Origin: Solirubrobacterales bacterium
GTDB taxonomy: Bacteria > Actinomycetota > Thermoleophilia > Solirubrobacterales > Solirubrobacteraceae
Direction: 5' to 3'
DNA length: 64,000 nucleotides
Assembly: GCA_003138355.1 (NCBI GenBank)
Contig: PLFX01000004.1
Coordinates: 59,642 to 123,641 of the forward strand
Part shown: positions 45,314 to 53,802 of the stretch, piece after piece
How positions within the stretch are numbered: the first letter of the stretch is position 1
How the letters are laid out: each line of letters opens with the position of its first letter
Program-made: the position numbers and the translations under genes
The notes under the pieces: model-generated
What the model saw: the letters and a program-made list of their open reading frames with translations, nothing else
Database searches by the model: none
Told to the model about the DNA's origin: nothing

Positions 45314-46236
45314 TGCAGCAGGGTGGTTGTCGATCGCCGGTCGGCGAGCGCTGCGCGCAACGCGGCGACCTCGGCGAGCATCCACGACTCGTAGTCGTAG
45401 CCCGGCGCTGGCATTGTCTCGTAGACCGCGACAACCGGAATCCGCGCGTGTTTTGCGCTGGCCAGGAAGGATTGCGTCAGCGGGTCGGTGACCTGCTCGT
45501 TGTAGACGAGCACCTTCACCCGATGGTTGGCGAAGAGGCTGTTCTCGTAGCTCACGTTCTGCGGCGCCGGGTCTACTCCGTTCATGATGTCCGCCTGTAG
45601 CGGCCAGCGGGTCAGGTTGACGGCGCCGAGCGCGCTCAGCAGGTAGTCGCCGACCGGCTCGGTCGTCGCCACTCGCACGTGCGGGTAGTCCTTCGCGAAT
45701 GCGCGGATCGCGGCGTACCAGGGTTGCAGCGACGCGGCGAAGCGCTGTGAATTGGCCGCGAAGTACCCGCGCTCTCCGGGGTCGATGGCGGAGAGGTCGG
45801 CGGCGATCGCGCGCGCGACGGCCGCCATCGTGTCACTGCGGTACCAGAGGTGCGGGTTTGCCGTCGAGTCCGGCAAACCGAGCAGCTTCTGCACGTCGAT
45901 CACCTTGCGCGCCGCGCTCGGCGAAGCGTTCTCGATCGTGTTCATGTAGCTGTCGTAGCCGAGGCCGTTCTGCACGACAAGCCGCGCCGAGCTCACCTCG
46001 GCTGCCACGCTCGGGCTCGCTTCAAAGGCGTGCGGGTCAGCGTTCGGATTGCTCTCGATCGCGCTGACCGAGACGTACTTCCCGCCGATCTGCGCGATCA
46101 CGCTCGCGTACTCGTTCTCGGCGCCGACGGCGTGGATCAGGCGACTGCTGCCGCTCGCGACGGCGACACTCGTGGCGAGCGCAAGGATCCCGATGGCTGC
46201 CGCAACGGTATTCGCCCATACGCGTCGTGGGGGCAC
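45310..46236 (-). CDS. Metal ABC transporter substrate-binding protein, ZnuA-like
   Basis: Secreted cluster A-I binding protein of 308 residues with signal sequence (VWANTVAAAIGILALAT) and metal ligands in the expected places: SNPNADPHAFEASP, STANPHLWYRS, and later a conserved Asp/Glu near YETMPAPGYDYESWM. There is no His-rich loop, so Mn and Zn cannot be separated by sequence; the neighbouring Fur-type gene and the His-rich ATPase tail favour Zn. First gene of the minus-strand operon that continues to hpnE. Divergent from fur. Confidence 0.88.
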   Translation of the reverse strand: MPPRRVWANTVAAAIGILALATSVAVASGSSRLIHAVGAENEYASVIAQIGGKYVSVSAIESNPNADPHAFEASPSVAAEVSSARLVVQNGLGYDSYMNTIENASPSAARKVIDVQKLLGLPDSTANPHLWYRSDTMAAVARAIAADLSAIDPGERGYFAANSQRFAASLQPWYAAIRAFAKDYPHVRVATTEPVGDYLLSALGAVNLTRWPLQADIMNGVDPAPQNVSYENSLFANHRVKVLVYNEQVTDPLTQSFLASAKHARIPVVAVYETMPAPGYDYESWMLAEVAALRAALADRRSTTTLLH

Positions 46237-46305
46237 GGCGGGGAGTCTAGCAATTGATGAGACAAGGTCTTATATTTGTGTGGATCGCCATGAACGGTGG
46301 CACTC

Positions 46306-46311
46306 TACGAT
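46306..46311 (+). promoter_or_regulatory. -10 box of the fur-type gene (leaderless)
   Basis: TACGAT, then seven bases, then the ATG at 46319; no ribosome-binding site. A clear Zur or Fur palindrome was not found in 46237-46318. Confidence 0.5.
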
Positions 46312-46318
46312 TGGCCAG

Positions 46319-46783
46319 ATGACTCACGCACACGATGAGACCGCACCTGTGGACTGGGCCGAGCGCGCCAGCGAGCGCCTCGCGCTGGCCGGCTACAGGC
46401 GCGGCGGGGCACGCCACAACCTGATCCGGTTGCTTGCCGCGCAGCGCTGCGCGCTGTCGGCGGCCGAGCTCCAGGAGGCGCTCGCGCACGAGCAGCGTTC
46501 GGTTTCGCGCGCGAGCGTCTACCGGATCCTCGAGGAGCTCGAGCGGGCGGAGCTCGTCGCACGAATCGAGGTGGGGCAGGGGATCGTGAGGTTCGAGCCG
46601 ATCCGTCACGGCGCCGGCCACCACCATCACCTCGTTTGCGATCACTGCGGGCGCCTGATCCCGTTCTCGGACGAGGGTCTTGAACGCGAGCTCGAGCGCG
46701 TGAGCGAGCGCGTCCCACTCGTCGTCGCCGAGCACGATGTGATCCTGCGAGGCGAGTGCGCAGCCTGCAGCGAGCACGCTTGA
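46319..46783 (+). CDS. Fur family metal regulator (Zur-like)
   Basis: A 154-residue winged-helix repressor. RGGARHNLIRLLAAQRCALS and RSVSRASVYRILEELERAEL form the DNA-binding domain; the metal sites are GAGHHHHLVCDHCGRLI and the C-terminal CAAC pair. Located divergent from the ZnuABC-like operon, it most likely controls zinc uptake. The open frame extends to 46049, but a -10 box seven bases before the ATG at 46319 fixes the start. Confidence 0.9.
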   Translation: MTHAHDETAPVDWAERASERLALAGYRRGGARHNLIRLLAAQRCALSAAELQEALAHEQRSVSRASVYRILEELERAELVARIEVGQGIVRFEPIRHGAGHHHHLVCDHCGRLIPFSDEGLERELERVSERVPLVVAEHDVILRGECAACSEHA

Positions 46784-46864
46784 CCGCGTCGCAGGGGGCG
46801 GAATACGCCGCTCCCTGGTCAGCGTAAGCTACGCCCAGGCAACCACTAACCCCGGGAGGCACCG

Positions 46865-47107
46865 ATGGGGATTGTTGACAAGCTCAAGGCAGGGGCCGAG
46901 CAAACGGCCATCAAGGCCCGGGAGACCGCGCAAGAGCTGCAGACGAAGAAGGAGCTGAGCACCTCCTATAGCGATCTCGGCAAGACCGCGTTCAGCCTTG
47001 CCGACCGCGGCGAGATCATCCATGGCGAGCTGAGCGCCGGCGTCGATCACATCAAGGAGCTTCAGGCCCGCCTCGCCGGCCACGGCGACAAGAGCGAGGA
47101 CGAGTAG
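46865..47107 (+). CDS. Small helical, lysine- and glutamate-rich protein
   Basis: An 80-residue protein, MGIVDKLKAGAEQTAIKARE and so on, predicted as one or two long amphipathic helices (ETAQELQTKKELSTSYSDLG, then RGEIIHGELSAGVDHIKEL). Similar short proteins are widespread in actinobacteria, with no known function; they may bind membranes or be stress proteins. A TAAGCT -10-like box (46825-46830) and a GGGAGG ribosome-binding site five bases before the ATG make expression likely. Confidence 0.7.
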   Translation: MGIVDKLKAGAEQTAIKARETAQELQTKKELSTSYSDLGKTAFSLADRGEIIHGELSAGVDHIKELQARLAGHGDKSEDE

Positions 47108-47162
47108 CCACGCACGCGGTGCAGCAGTCGGGGCGGCGCTGCCGGGCCGCCCCGAGGCCGGC

Positions 47163-47909
47163 GTGGGTGGGAACCTTCGCCGCGTGAGCAGGATGGCCTC
47201 GGCGCGCAGGAAGCGCGCTACGCGCGGGCTCGCGCTCACCGCGCTCGCCGCGGCGCTGACCGCGGCTGCGGGCGCTTCGGCGCGCGGCGCGGCGCCGCCC
47301 GCCCGACCGCCTCTCGCGGCCGACGCTGCGGTCGTTCAGGGCGAGCTCGCCGGGATCCCGCAGCAGGGCCTCATGCTCGGTTCGAGCACGGCGCCCGTCA
47401 CGGTCGTCGAGTACACGGACCTCGTCTGTCTGCCGTGCGCGAGCGCCGCGACGAGCATCCTCGCTCCACTGATCGGCGACTACGTGCGCCAGGGAACCGT
47501 CCGGCTCGTGCTCGCTCCGATCACCCAGAGTCAGCGTTCGAGCCTGTACGCCTACGGGACCTACGCGGCTGGGCTCCAAGGGCAGGCTTGGGACTTCGCG
47601 TTGCTGGCCTACGCTCGCAGCACCGCTCGCGGCGACGGCCCGACCGACCAACCCGCGGCGCTCGCACGCGCGCTCGCCTTGAACGTCCGTCGCTGGCGCG
47701 CGAGCCTGTTCCGTCCGCGCTGGGCAAAGTCGGTCAGCGCCACTGCCGCCGTGATCGCGGTCGGCGACTTCACGAGCTTTCCCGTGTTCACCGTCCGCGG
47801 GCTGCCGGACGCGAAGGGGCACGTCGCCGTCAAGATCATCCGCCCGCCCGTCACGCTGCCCGCGCTGACCGCCGCGATCGCGGGCGCGCAGGCCTCCCCG
47901 GGCCACTGA
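47163..47909 (+). CDS. Secreted DsbA-like thioredoxin-fold protein
   Basis: A 248-residue protein with an N-terminal signal or anchor segment (GLALTALAAALTAAAG) and a DsbA/thioredoxin_4 fold: VTVVEYTDLVCLPCASAATS holds a CxxC active site (CLPC), and GDFTSFPVFTVRG supplies the cis-Pro loop. It probably oxidises or isomerises disulfides outside the membrane. The GTG at 47163 and the ATG at 47193 (MASARRKRA) are both possible starts. Confidence 0.82.
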   Translation: MGGNLRRVSRMASARRKRATRGLALTALAAALTAAAGASARGAAPPARPPLAADAAVVQGELAGIPQQGLMLGSSTAPVTVVEYTDLVCLPCASAATSILAPLIGDYVRQGTVRLVLAPITQSQRSSLYAYGTYAAGLQGQAWDFALLAYARSTARGDGPTDQPAALARALALNVRRWRASLFRPRWAKSVSATAAVIAVGDFTSFPVFTVRGLPDAKGHVAVKIIRPPVTLPALTAAIAGAQASPGH

Positions 47910-47923
47910 GCTCAGCGACTGCG

Positions 47924-48499
47924 TCAGCGCGCCGAGGCGAGTCCCGGCTGGCACTGCTGTGCCAGTGCTTCGAGCTCCGCGGCAAGCCGCTGCGTCAGTC
48001 CGCACTGTGGGCGGCGGCGCTCGAGCAGCTCGAGACTCAGCCGGTAATGGTCGAGCCGCCGTGGCGCTGAGCGTACGCCCGCGGCGGCGAGCTCGCGAAC
48101 CTTCGCGATCTTGTCGGCCGCGAAGAGCATCAGCGCCTCTTCGCCGGCGTCTGCGACCTGCGCCCGCAGCGCTGCCTTGCGTCGCACATACCCGCTGATC
48201 GAGGCGTCTTCGGTCACTGCCACCACGAGCCCTGCGACGTGCCCACCGAATCGCGAGCGCAGCTCACTGGCCGGCACGTGCGTCTTTTCGAGCGCGTCGT
48301 GCAGCACGCCCGCCGTGACGAGCGGTTCGCCGGCGCCGGCGTCGCGCAGCAGCGAGGCGACCTCGAGCAGGTGCGCGACGAACGGCTCGCCGTCCGAGCG
48401 CCGGCGCTGCCCGCGGTGGAGCTGCCTCGCGTAGCTGACGGCGGCCTGCGCCACCGGCAGCTCGGAGGTCGACGCGGCCGCTCCACGCGCCGGGGTCAC
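47924..48499 (-). CDS. HD domain protein, RelA/SpoT hydrolase-like
   Basis: The 191-residue protein carries an HD metal phosphohydrolase pattern like the hydrolase part of RelA/SpoT: ARQLHRGQRRRSDGEPFVAH, VTAGVLHDALEKTHVPASEL, with the HD pair, and a later AADKIAKVREL Asp. No synthetase or TGS domain is present. It may be a small alarmone hydrolase or another nucleotide phosphohydrolase. Convergent with the thioredoxin-like gene. Confidence 0.82.
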   Translation of the reverse strand: MTPARGAAASTSELPVAQAAVSYARQLHRGQRRRSDGEPFVAHLLEVASLLRDAGAGEPLVTAGVLHDALEKTHVPASELRSRFGGHVAGLVVAVTEDASISGYVRRKAALRAQVADAGEEALMLFAADKIAKVRELAAAGVRSAPRRLDHYRLSLELLERRRPQCGLTQRLAAELEALAQQCQPGLASAR

Positions 48500-48526
48500 G
48501 GCGCGGCAGTCTAGCCGAACCCCGCG

Positions 48527-50032
48527 CTACGGGCGCTCGTCGACGACGACGACTGCTGCGCCGCCGCGCCGCGGATCGCCGCCACCCGAGAAGGAGCCGT
48601 CGGGCTCACGCGCTGCCGCTTGCGCGCCACCGAAGAAGAGGTTGCGCTCGTGGAAGGCGGAGACCTCGAAGCCTGCCGCCTCGAGCGCCCCGACGTCGAT
48701 CCCGGGCTCGGCATAGACGACGCCGTCCTCGTAGTGCACGCGCGGCGCGTCGACCGCCTCCTGGGCGCGCAGCCCTTCGTCGATGCAGCGCACGATCGTC
48801 TGGAGGATCGCCGAGCGGATCCGGTTCGAGCCGGCGCTGCCGACGGCGAGCTCGGGAACGCCGTCGCGCAGGACGATCGTCGGGGACATCATGCTCGGGA
48901 GCCGCCGGCCGGGCGCGTGGCGGTGGAAGCCGAGCGGGTTGAGGTCCTGCTCGCCGAGCATGTTGTTGAGGTGCACGCCGGTGCCGGGCACGATCACGCC
49001 CGAGGCCGAGCCGACCGACGCCGTCACCGCGCAGGCCCAGCCTTCGCGATCGAGCACGGAGATGTGCGTCGTCGAGCCGAGCCGCCCCGAGCTGCCCGCC
49101 AGGAACTCATCGACGAAACCGGGTTTGTCGAGGCCGTCGAGAAACGCCGCCGTACGCTCAGACTGGCTGCGCTCCATCACGGCGACGATCTGCGCGAGTG
49201 ACGGAGGCGGTGCGCCTGCGTCAAGCAGCGCAAGCGCGAAGGCGATCAGGATCCCGCCGGCGGCGGGCGGCGGGTTGGTCAGCACCTCGCGCCCGCGATA
49301 GCCCACCCGAAGCGGCTCGCGGTCGAGCACCCGGTAGGCGCGTAGGTCCTCGGCCGTGACGAGCCCGCCACGGGCGGCGAGCCAGTCGACCACGGCCGCG
49401 CCGATGTCGCCCGCGTAGAAGGGCCGCGCGCCCTCGGCTCCGAGGCGCTCGAGCGCATCAGCGAGCTCGGGCTGGACGAGCAGGTCGCCTTCGCGCAGCA
49501 GCCGGCCGCCGGGCGCGTACAGCGCCGCCGCCTCCGCGGTCGTGTTGATCGTCATCTCGAGGATCTCCACCACGTACGCCTGCTGGCGGTTGAGCGCGAC
49601 GCCCTCGCGCGCGAGTCTCGCGGCCGGCGCGGCCAGCTCCGCGAGTGGCGCCCGGCCAAAGCGCCGCGCGGCCTCGCAGATCCCGGCCGCCATGCCGAAC
49701 GTGCCAACCGACGCGGGTCCCACGTTGAAGGTCTGGGTCGCATCGCCAAAGGAGACGTGTACGGGGATCAACTCGCCACGGGCGGCCGCGTCCGTTCCGC
49801 GCCCCGGCGCCTCGACGGAGAAGTCGAGCAGCGTCGGAGCTTCGCCCGGCGCGACGACGAGCATGTAGCCGCCCGCGCCGAGGCCGGTCAGGAGCGGCTC
49901 GCAGGCGAACGACGCGAACATCGACGCGATCGCGGCGTCGACCGCGTTGCCGCCCGCGCCGAGCACGTCGGCACCGACGCTCGCGCTGATCGCGTGCCCT
50001 GCTGCCACTACCCCGAGCTGTCGGGCCTTCAC
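48527..50032 (-). CDS. Gamma-glutamyltransferase family protein
   Basis: Ntn-hydrolase of 501 residues that is self-cleaved into two chains. The predicted nucleophile Thr is in LGSTTHISVLDREGWACAV; other marks are GNAVDAAIASMFASFACEPL, LTGLGAGGYML, GVHLNNMLGE, SMMSPTIVL and the late GSAGSNRI. Acts on glutathione or other gamma-glutamyl compounds; there is no clear signal peptide, so it may be cytoplasmic. The open frame reaches 50128, but the GTG at 50032 fits the family N-terminus and has GATCAT (50043-50048, minus) ten bases upstream. Confidence 0.9.
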   Translation of the reverse strand: MKARQLGVVAAGHAISASVGADVLGAGGNAVDAAIASMFASFACEPLLTGLGAGGYMLVVAPGEAPTLLDFSVEAPGRGTDAAARGELIPVHVSFGDATQTFNVGPASVGTFGMAAGICEAARRFGRAPLAELAAPAARLAREGVALNRQQAYVVEILEMTINTTAEAAALYAPGGRLLREGDLLVQPELADALERLGAEGARPFYAGDIGAAVVDWLAARGGLVTAEDLRAYRVLDREPLRVGYRGREVLTNPPPAAGGILIAFALALLDAGAPPPSLAQIVAVMERSQSERTAAFLDGLDKPGFVDEFLAGSSGRLGSTTHISVLDREGWACAVTASVGSASGVIVPGTGVHLNNMLGEQDLNPLGFHRHAPGRRLPSMMSPTIVLRDGVPELAVGSAGSNRIRSAILQTIVRCIDEGLRAQEAVDAPRVHYEDGVVYAEPGIDVGALEAAGFEVSAFHERNLFFGGAQAAAREPDGSFSGGGDPRRGGAAVVVVDERP

Positions 50033-50060
50033 GTGGGCGCAGATGATCGCACCGACGCGT

Positions 50061-50066
50061 GATTGT
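50061..50066 (+). promoter_or_regulatory. -10-like box of the radical SAM gene (leaderless)
   Basis: GATTGT followed by seven bases and the ATG at 50074. An earlier GTG at 50059 in the same frame overlaps this box, so the ATG is the likelier start. The two divergent start codons (50032 minus, 50074 plus) are only 41 bp apart. Confidence 0.4.
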
Positions 50067-50073
50067 CCGCGCG

Positions 50074-51282
50074 ATGCTGCCGCCTTTCCCCGATGCAGCG
50101 CGCGGCGAGCTCCCAGACCCTGCCGCAATGGGCTTTCGCGTCATGGCCAAGCCGGCGGGCGCGCTCTGCAACCTCGAGTGCGACTACTGCTACTACCTCG
50201 CCAAGCGCGCGCTCTACCCGGGCAGCGGCTCGCGCATGAGCGCCGAGACGCAGGAGGCCTATATCCGCCAGCTGATCACCGCCCAGCCGGACGAGCCCGA
50301 GGTCACGATCGCCTGGCAGGGCGGCGAGCCGACGATCATGGGCCTTGATTTCTACCGTCGCGCCGTCGAGGTCGAGCAGCGTTACAGGAGGCCGCATCAA
50401 CGAATCCAGAACACCCTGCAGACGAACGGAACCCTGCTCGATGACGCCTGGTGCGCGTTCCTCGCCGAGCAGGACTTCCTCGTCGGCATCTCGATCGACG
50501 GGCCGCCCGAGCTCCACGACGCCTACCGCCACGACAGGGGCGGCAGGCCGACGTTCGCCCGCGTCCTGCGCGGCCTCGAGCGCCTGAAGCGCCATGGTGT
50601 GCAGTGGAACGTCCTGACGACCGTGCACGCCGCGAACGAGCGCAGCGCCCGCCGCGTCTACCGCTTCCTGCGCGACGAGCTCGAGGCGCGTTTCGTCCAG
50701 TTCATTCCGATCGTCGAGCGCACCGCGGGCTCGGTCAGCGAGCGCTCGGTTGACCCGAAACGGTTCGGACAGTTCTTGGTCAGCGTGTTCGATGAGTGGG
50801 TGGCCCGCGACATCGGCGTCGTGTTCGTCCAGGCTTTCGACACAGCGCTCGCGCACTGGGTCGGCGTCCCCGGCGGCCTGTGCATCCACGAGCCGGCCTG
50901 TGGGCGCCAGGCGGTGCTCGAGCACACGGGCGACCTGTACGCCTGTGACCATTTTGTGCAGGCGGACTTCCTGCTCGGCAATATCCACGAGTCTCCGGCG
51001 AGTACGCTGATCGACTCGCTGGGGCAACAGCGCTTCGGCGCCGCCAAGCGCGAGGCGCTCACGCGCTACTGCCGCGGCTGCCCCGTGCGTTTTGCCTGCA
51101 ACGGCGGCTGCCCGAAGGACCGCTTCGCGCTCTCTCCCGACGGCGAGCCCGGACACAACCATCTCTGTCCCGGCTACGAGCGCTTCTTCTTGCACATCGC
51201 GGCGCCGATGCGCGCAATGGCCGACCTGCTGGCGAGCGGACGCGCACCCGCAGAGCTGATGGGGCGACCGCGCAGCGGCTAA
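50074..51282 (+). CDS. SPASM radical SAM enzyme, anaerobic sulfatase maturase-like
   Basis: The 402-residue protein has the radical SAM 4Fe-4S motif CNLECDYCYYL, the S-adenosylmethionine-binding ITIAWQGGEPTIMG-like segment (here VTIAWQGGEPTIM), and a SPASM domain with two more cluster sites: CIHEPACGRQAVLEHTGDLY, then CDHF, CRGCPVRFACNGGCPKDRF and LCPGYERFF. This is the architecture of enzymes that convert a Cys or Ser of sulfatases to formylglycine. No sulfatase gene is in the window, so the target is elsewhere or is a different protein. Confidence 0.9.
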   Translation: MLPPFPDAARGELPDPAAMGFRVMAKPAGALCNLECDYCYYLAKRALYPGSGSRMSAETQEAYIRQLITAQPDEPEVTIAWQGGEPTIMGLDFYRRAVEVEQRYRRPHQRIQNTLQTNGTLLDDAWCAFLAEQDFLVGISIDGPPELHDAYRHDRGGRPTFARVLRGLERLKRHGVQWNVLTTVHAANERSARRVYRFLRDELEARFVQFIPIVERTAGSVSERSVDPKRFGQFLVSVFDEWVARDIGVVFVQAFDTALAHWVGVPGGLCIHEPACGRQAVLEHTGDLYACDHFVQADFLLGNIHESPASTLIDSLGQQRFGAAKREALTRYCRGCPVRFACNGGCPKDRFALSPDGEPGHNHLCPGYERFFLHIAAPMRAMADLLASGRAPAELMGRPRSG

Positions 51283-51313
51283 GCACCAGCGCGTTCCGTG
51301 CCGATGCATACAT

Positions 51314-53635
51314 GTGACGTTGTCACCGTCACCGCCGGGCGGACGCCGACGCGGCTGGCGTTCCAGTCGCGCGGGACCGACGCGCAGCTGGCGGATGTGG
51401 GCCGCCGTTTCCCTGCTTTTGGCGGGCTTGGGGATCGGGGCTTCGCTCGTCGGCGCGGCCATCACGGCCAATAACGACGTCTCGCGCGCCAAGCTTGCGT
51501 TCCGCAGCAAGGCGCACGACATCGCCGGGACGCTGCGGGTCGCGATTCAGCGCGAATACGACCTCGTCCTCGGTGCCGACGCGTTCCTCGTCGAGGCCCC
51601 GCATGCCACCGAGGCGCAGTTCGAGCGATGGGCCGCCACGTTGCAGGCTGCGTCGCGCTACCCCGAGGTCGCCGTTATCGAGGATGTGCAGGTGGTGAGC
51701 CGGCACAACCTCTCCGCCTTTATGACGGCCGCGAACGCCCCGCTGGCGCCCTATGGCCTGACGATGTCCCGTTCCGTGCTCCTCGGCGCCCCGGAACCGT
51801 CGTACTGCCTTGGTCGCCTGTACGTCGCCGGGCGGGTCTCGTTCGCCCACCAGTGGTCCGATCTGTGCTGGGATACGGGCCTCTTCCCGGGCGACTACAC
51901 CGGACAGCTCCAGGAGAGCGCGACGCTGCTTGGAAACGTCGAGCTTCTCGGGATCGCGAAAGCCGTCTACCGCGGCGGCCGCGTCCCGGCCACCGCGGCT
52001 GCGAGGCGACGCTTGTTCATCAGCTGGGTGGATGTCGCGGTTTCGCCGACGATCCTTCTAGGAGACGCGGTGCGCGGTTACCCGGGGACGGTGATCGTGC
52101 TGCGGCTCAGGACAGCCGACACACCGCTCATCTACGAGTCGGGCACGCCGCTGGTGCGTCACTCGTCGACGACGGTCCAGGTCAACTCGAGCACGACACT
52201 TACGGCTTACGGACGGGCCATCGGTACCTCGCTGTTCGCGTACTCGGACGCGCTCGCGGTCCTCTTGGGTGGGTCGGGCACGAGCTTCGTGTTCGCCCTC
52301 CTCGTGTTCAGCCTCGGGACCGGTCGCCAGCGAGCGCTGCGCCTCGTACGCCAGCAGACGGGCGAGCTCGCCGAGGAGGCCAAGCGCAGCGCTGAGGCTC
52401 GCGACGCCGCGGTGGAGGCATCGAACGCCAAGTCGGTGTTCGTCGCCACGGTCGGCCACGAGCTGCGTACTCCGCTGTCGGGCGTTATCGGAACGCTCGA
52501 CTTGCTCCTCGATGGCGAGCTGGGCGAAGAGGAGCGCCAGCATGCGGAGATCATCCGCTCTTCGAGCGAGGCGCTGCTGACTGTGATCAACGATCTGCTC
52601 GACTACTCGAAGATCGAAGCGGGCAGGCTCGAGCTGTCCGTCACGAGCTTCGCCGTCGCGGATCTCATCAGGGAGCGCTCCAGGCTGCTCGAGCCGGTGG
52701 CGCGCGAGAAGGGACTTCGCTTCGAGATCGAGCAGGACCAGAATCTCCCGCGCTATCTGAGGGGTGATCCCGACAGGATCGGCCAGGTGCTCATGAACCT
52801 GCTCTCGAACGCGGTGAAGTTCACACTCTCGGGCAGCGTCACGGTGCGCGTGTCCGCCAGGAAACGGGGTCCGCGCGCCGTGCTGCGCGTGGAGGTCCGC
52901 GACACCGGCATCGGGATCGCTCCGGGAAAGCTCGACACAGTGTTCGAGCCGTTCGTGCAGGCCGACAGCTCGACGGCGCGAAAGTACGGCGGCACGGGCC
53001 TCGGACTGACGATCTCGGCCCAGCTAGTCGAGCTCATGGGGGGTCGGATGGGAGCGGACAGCGAACCCGACCACGGCAGCACGTTCTGGTTCGACGTCCC
53101 GCTCGAGATAGCGCAGGCCCCCGAGGTCGTCGACATCCGGCCGGTCCTCTTGGACACGGGCGAGCGCAACGCGGATGGCAGCCTGAGCGAGAGCGCACCC
53201 CGTGTGCTGGTCGCGGAGGACAACACCGTGAACCAGATGCTGGCCGTGCGCCTGCTCGACAAGTGCGGCTTCCGCGCGGACGTCGTCAGCAACGGCGTCG
53301 AAGCGCTCGAGGCGATCACCCGCGATGACTACGTGGCTGTGCTGATGGACTGCCAGATGCCAGAGATGGACGGCTATGACGCATCGCGCGCGATTCGCGA
53401 CCGCGAGAACGGCGGCGCGCACATGCCGATCATCGCGGCCACGGCCCATTCGATGAGCGGCGATCGCGAGAAGTGCCTCGCCGCCGGCATGGACGAGTAC
53501 GTCACCAAGCCGATCCGCGCCCACGACCTGAGCGAGGCGATCGCGAGAGCAATCGCGGCCGGCGCCGACGGCAACGGCTCGAAGCGCCGCAGCGTAACCC
53601 GAACCCGCCGGCGGCGGACGCGGGCGCCAACGTAG
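51314..53635 (+). CDS. Hybrid sensor histidine kinase with CHASE domain
   Basis: Membrane sensor of 773 residues. Membrane helix about 27-50, an extracellular CHASE-type domain about 55-305 (SKAHDIAGTLRVAIQREYDL, VSFAHQWSDLCWDTGLFPGDY written in parts), second helix about 315-335, a coiled linker, HisKA with the phospho-acceptor His382 in VGHELRTPLSG, HATPase with LMNLLSNAVKFT and GTGLGLTI, and a C-terminal receiver with phospho-acceptor Asp679 in VLMDCQMPEMDGY and Lys in YVTKP. Phosphate must go on to an Hpt protein not seen here. GTGACGTTGTCAC at the start codon is an inverted repeat. Just upstream of pilin-like genes. Confidence 0.92.
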   Translation: MTLSPSPPGGRRRGWRSSRAGPTRSWRMWAAVSLLLAGLGIGASLVGAAITANNDVSRAKLAFRSKAHDIAGTLRVAIQREYDLVLGADAFLVEAPHATEAQFERWAATLQAASRYPEVAVIEDVQVVSRHNLSAFMTAANAPLAPYGLTMSRSVLLGAPEPSYCLGRLYVAGRVSFAHQWSDLCWDTGLFPGDYTGQLQESATLLGNVELLGIAKAVYRGGRVPATAAARRRLFISWVDVAVSPTILLGDAVRGYPGTVIVLRLRTADTPLIYESGTPLVRHSSTTVQVNSSTTLTAYGRAIGTSLFAYSDALAVLLGGSGTSFVFALLVFSLGTGRQRALRLVRQQTGELAEEAKRSAEARDAAVEASNAKSVFVATVGHELRTPLSGVIGTLDLLLDGELGEEERQHAEIIRSSSEALLTVINDLLDYSKIEAGRLELSVTSFAVADLIRERSRLLEPVAREKGLRFEIEQDQNLPRYLRGDPDRIGQVLMNLLSNAVKFTLSGSVTVRVSARKRGPRAVLRVEVRDTGIGIAPGKLDTVFEPFVQADSSTARKYGGTGLGLTISAQLVELMGGRMGADSEPDHGSTFWFDVPLEIAQAPEVVDIRPVLLDTGERNADGSLSESAPRVLVAEDNTVNQMLAVRLLDKCGFRADVVSNGVEALEAITRDDYVAVLMDCQMPEMDGYDASRAIRDRENGGAHMPIIAATAHSMSGDREKCLAAGMDEYVTKPIRAHDLSEAIARAIAAGADGNGSKRRSVTRTRRRRTRAPT

Positions 53636-53802
53636 CGACGCGCAAGGCGCGAGGCACGAACCTAGCTCCCGCACCGCGATCAGCACGTCCCCAGCATGGC
53701 TCGGAGGCCGTTAGCCAAGCGTTGACTCCCGGCCGCGCCTCTAAACATCTTGCGCGCGGGGTCGATGACGGAATCGGAAGCCCAAAAGCCTCTCGAGTAG
53801 TC

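Noticed and set aside
46237..46318. Possible Zur or Fur operator between the metal-transport operon and fur
   Set aside because: No convincing palindrome of the actinobacterial Zur type could be read in this spacer.
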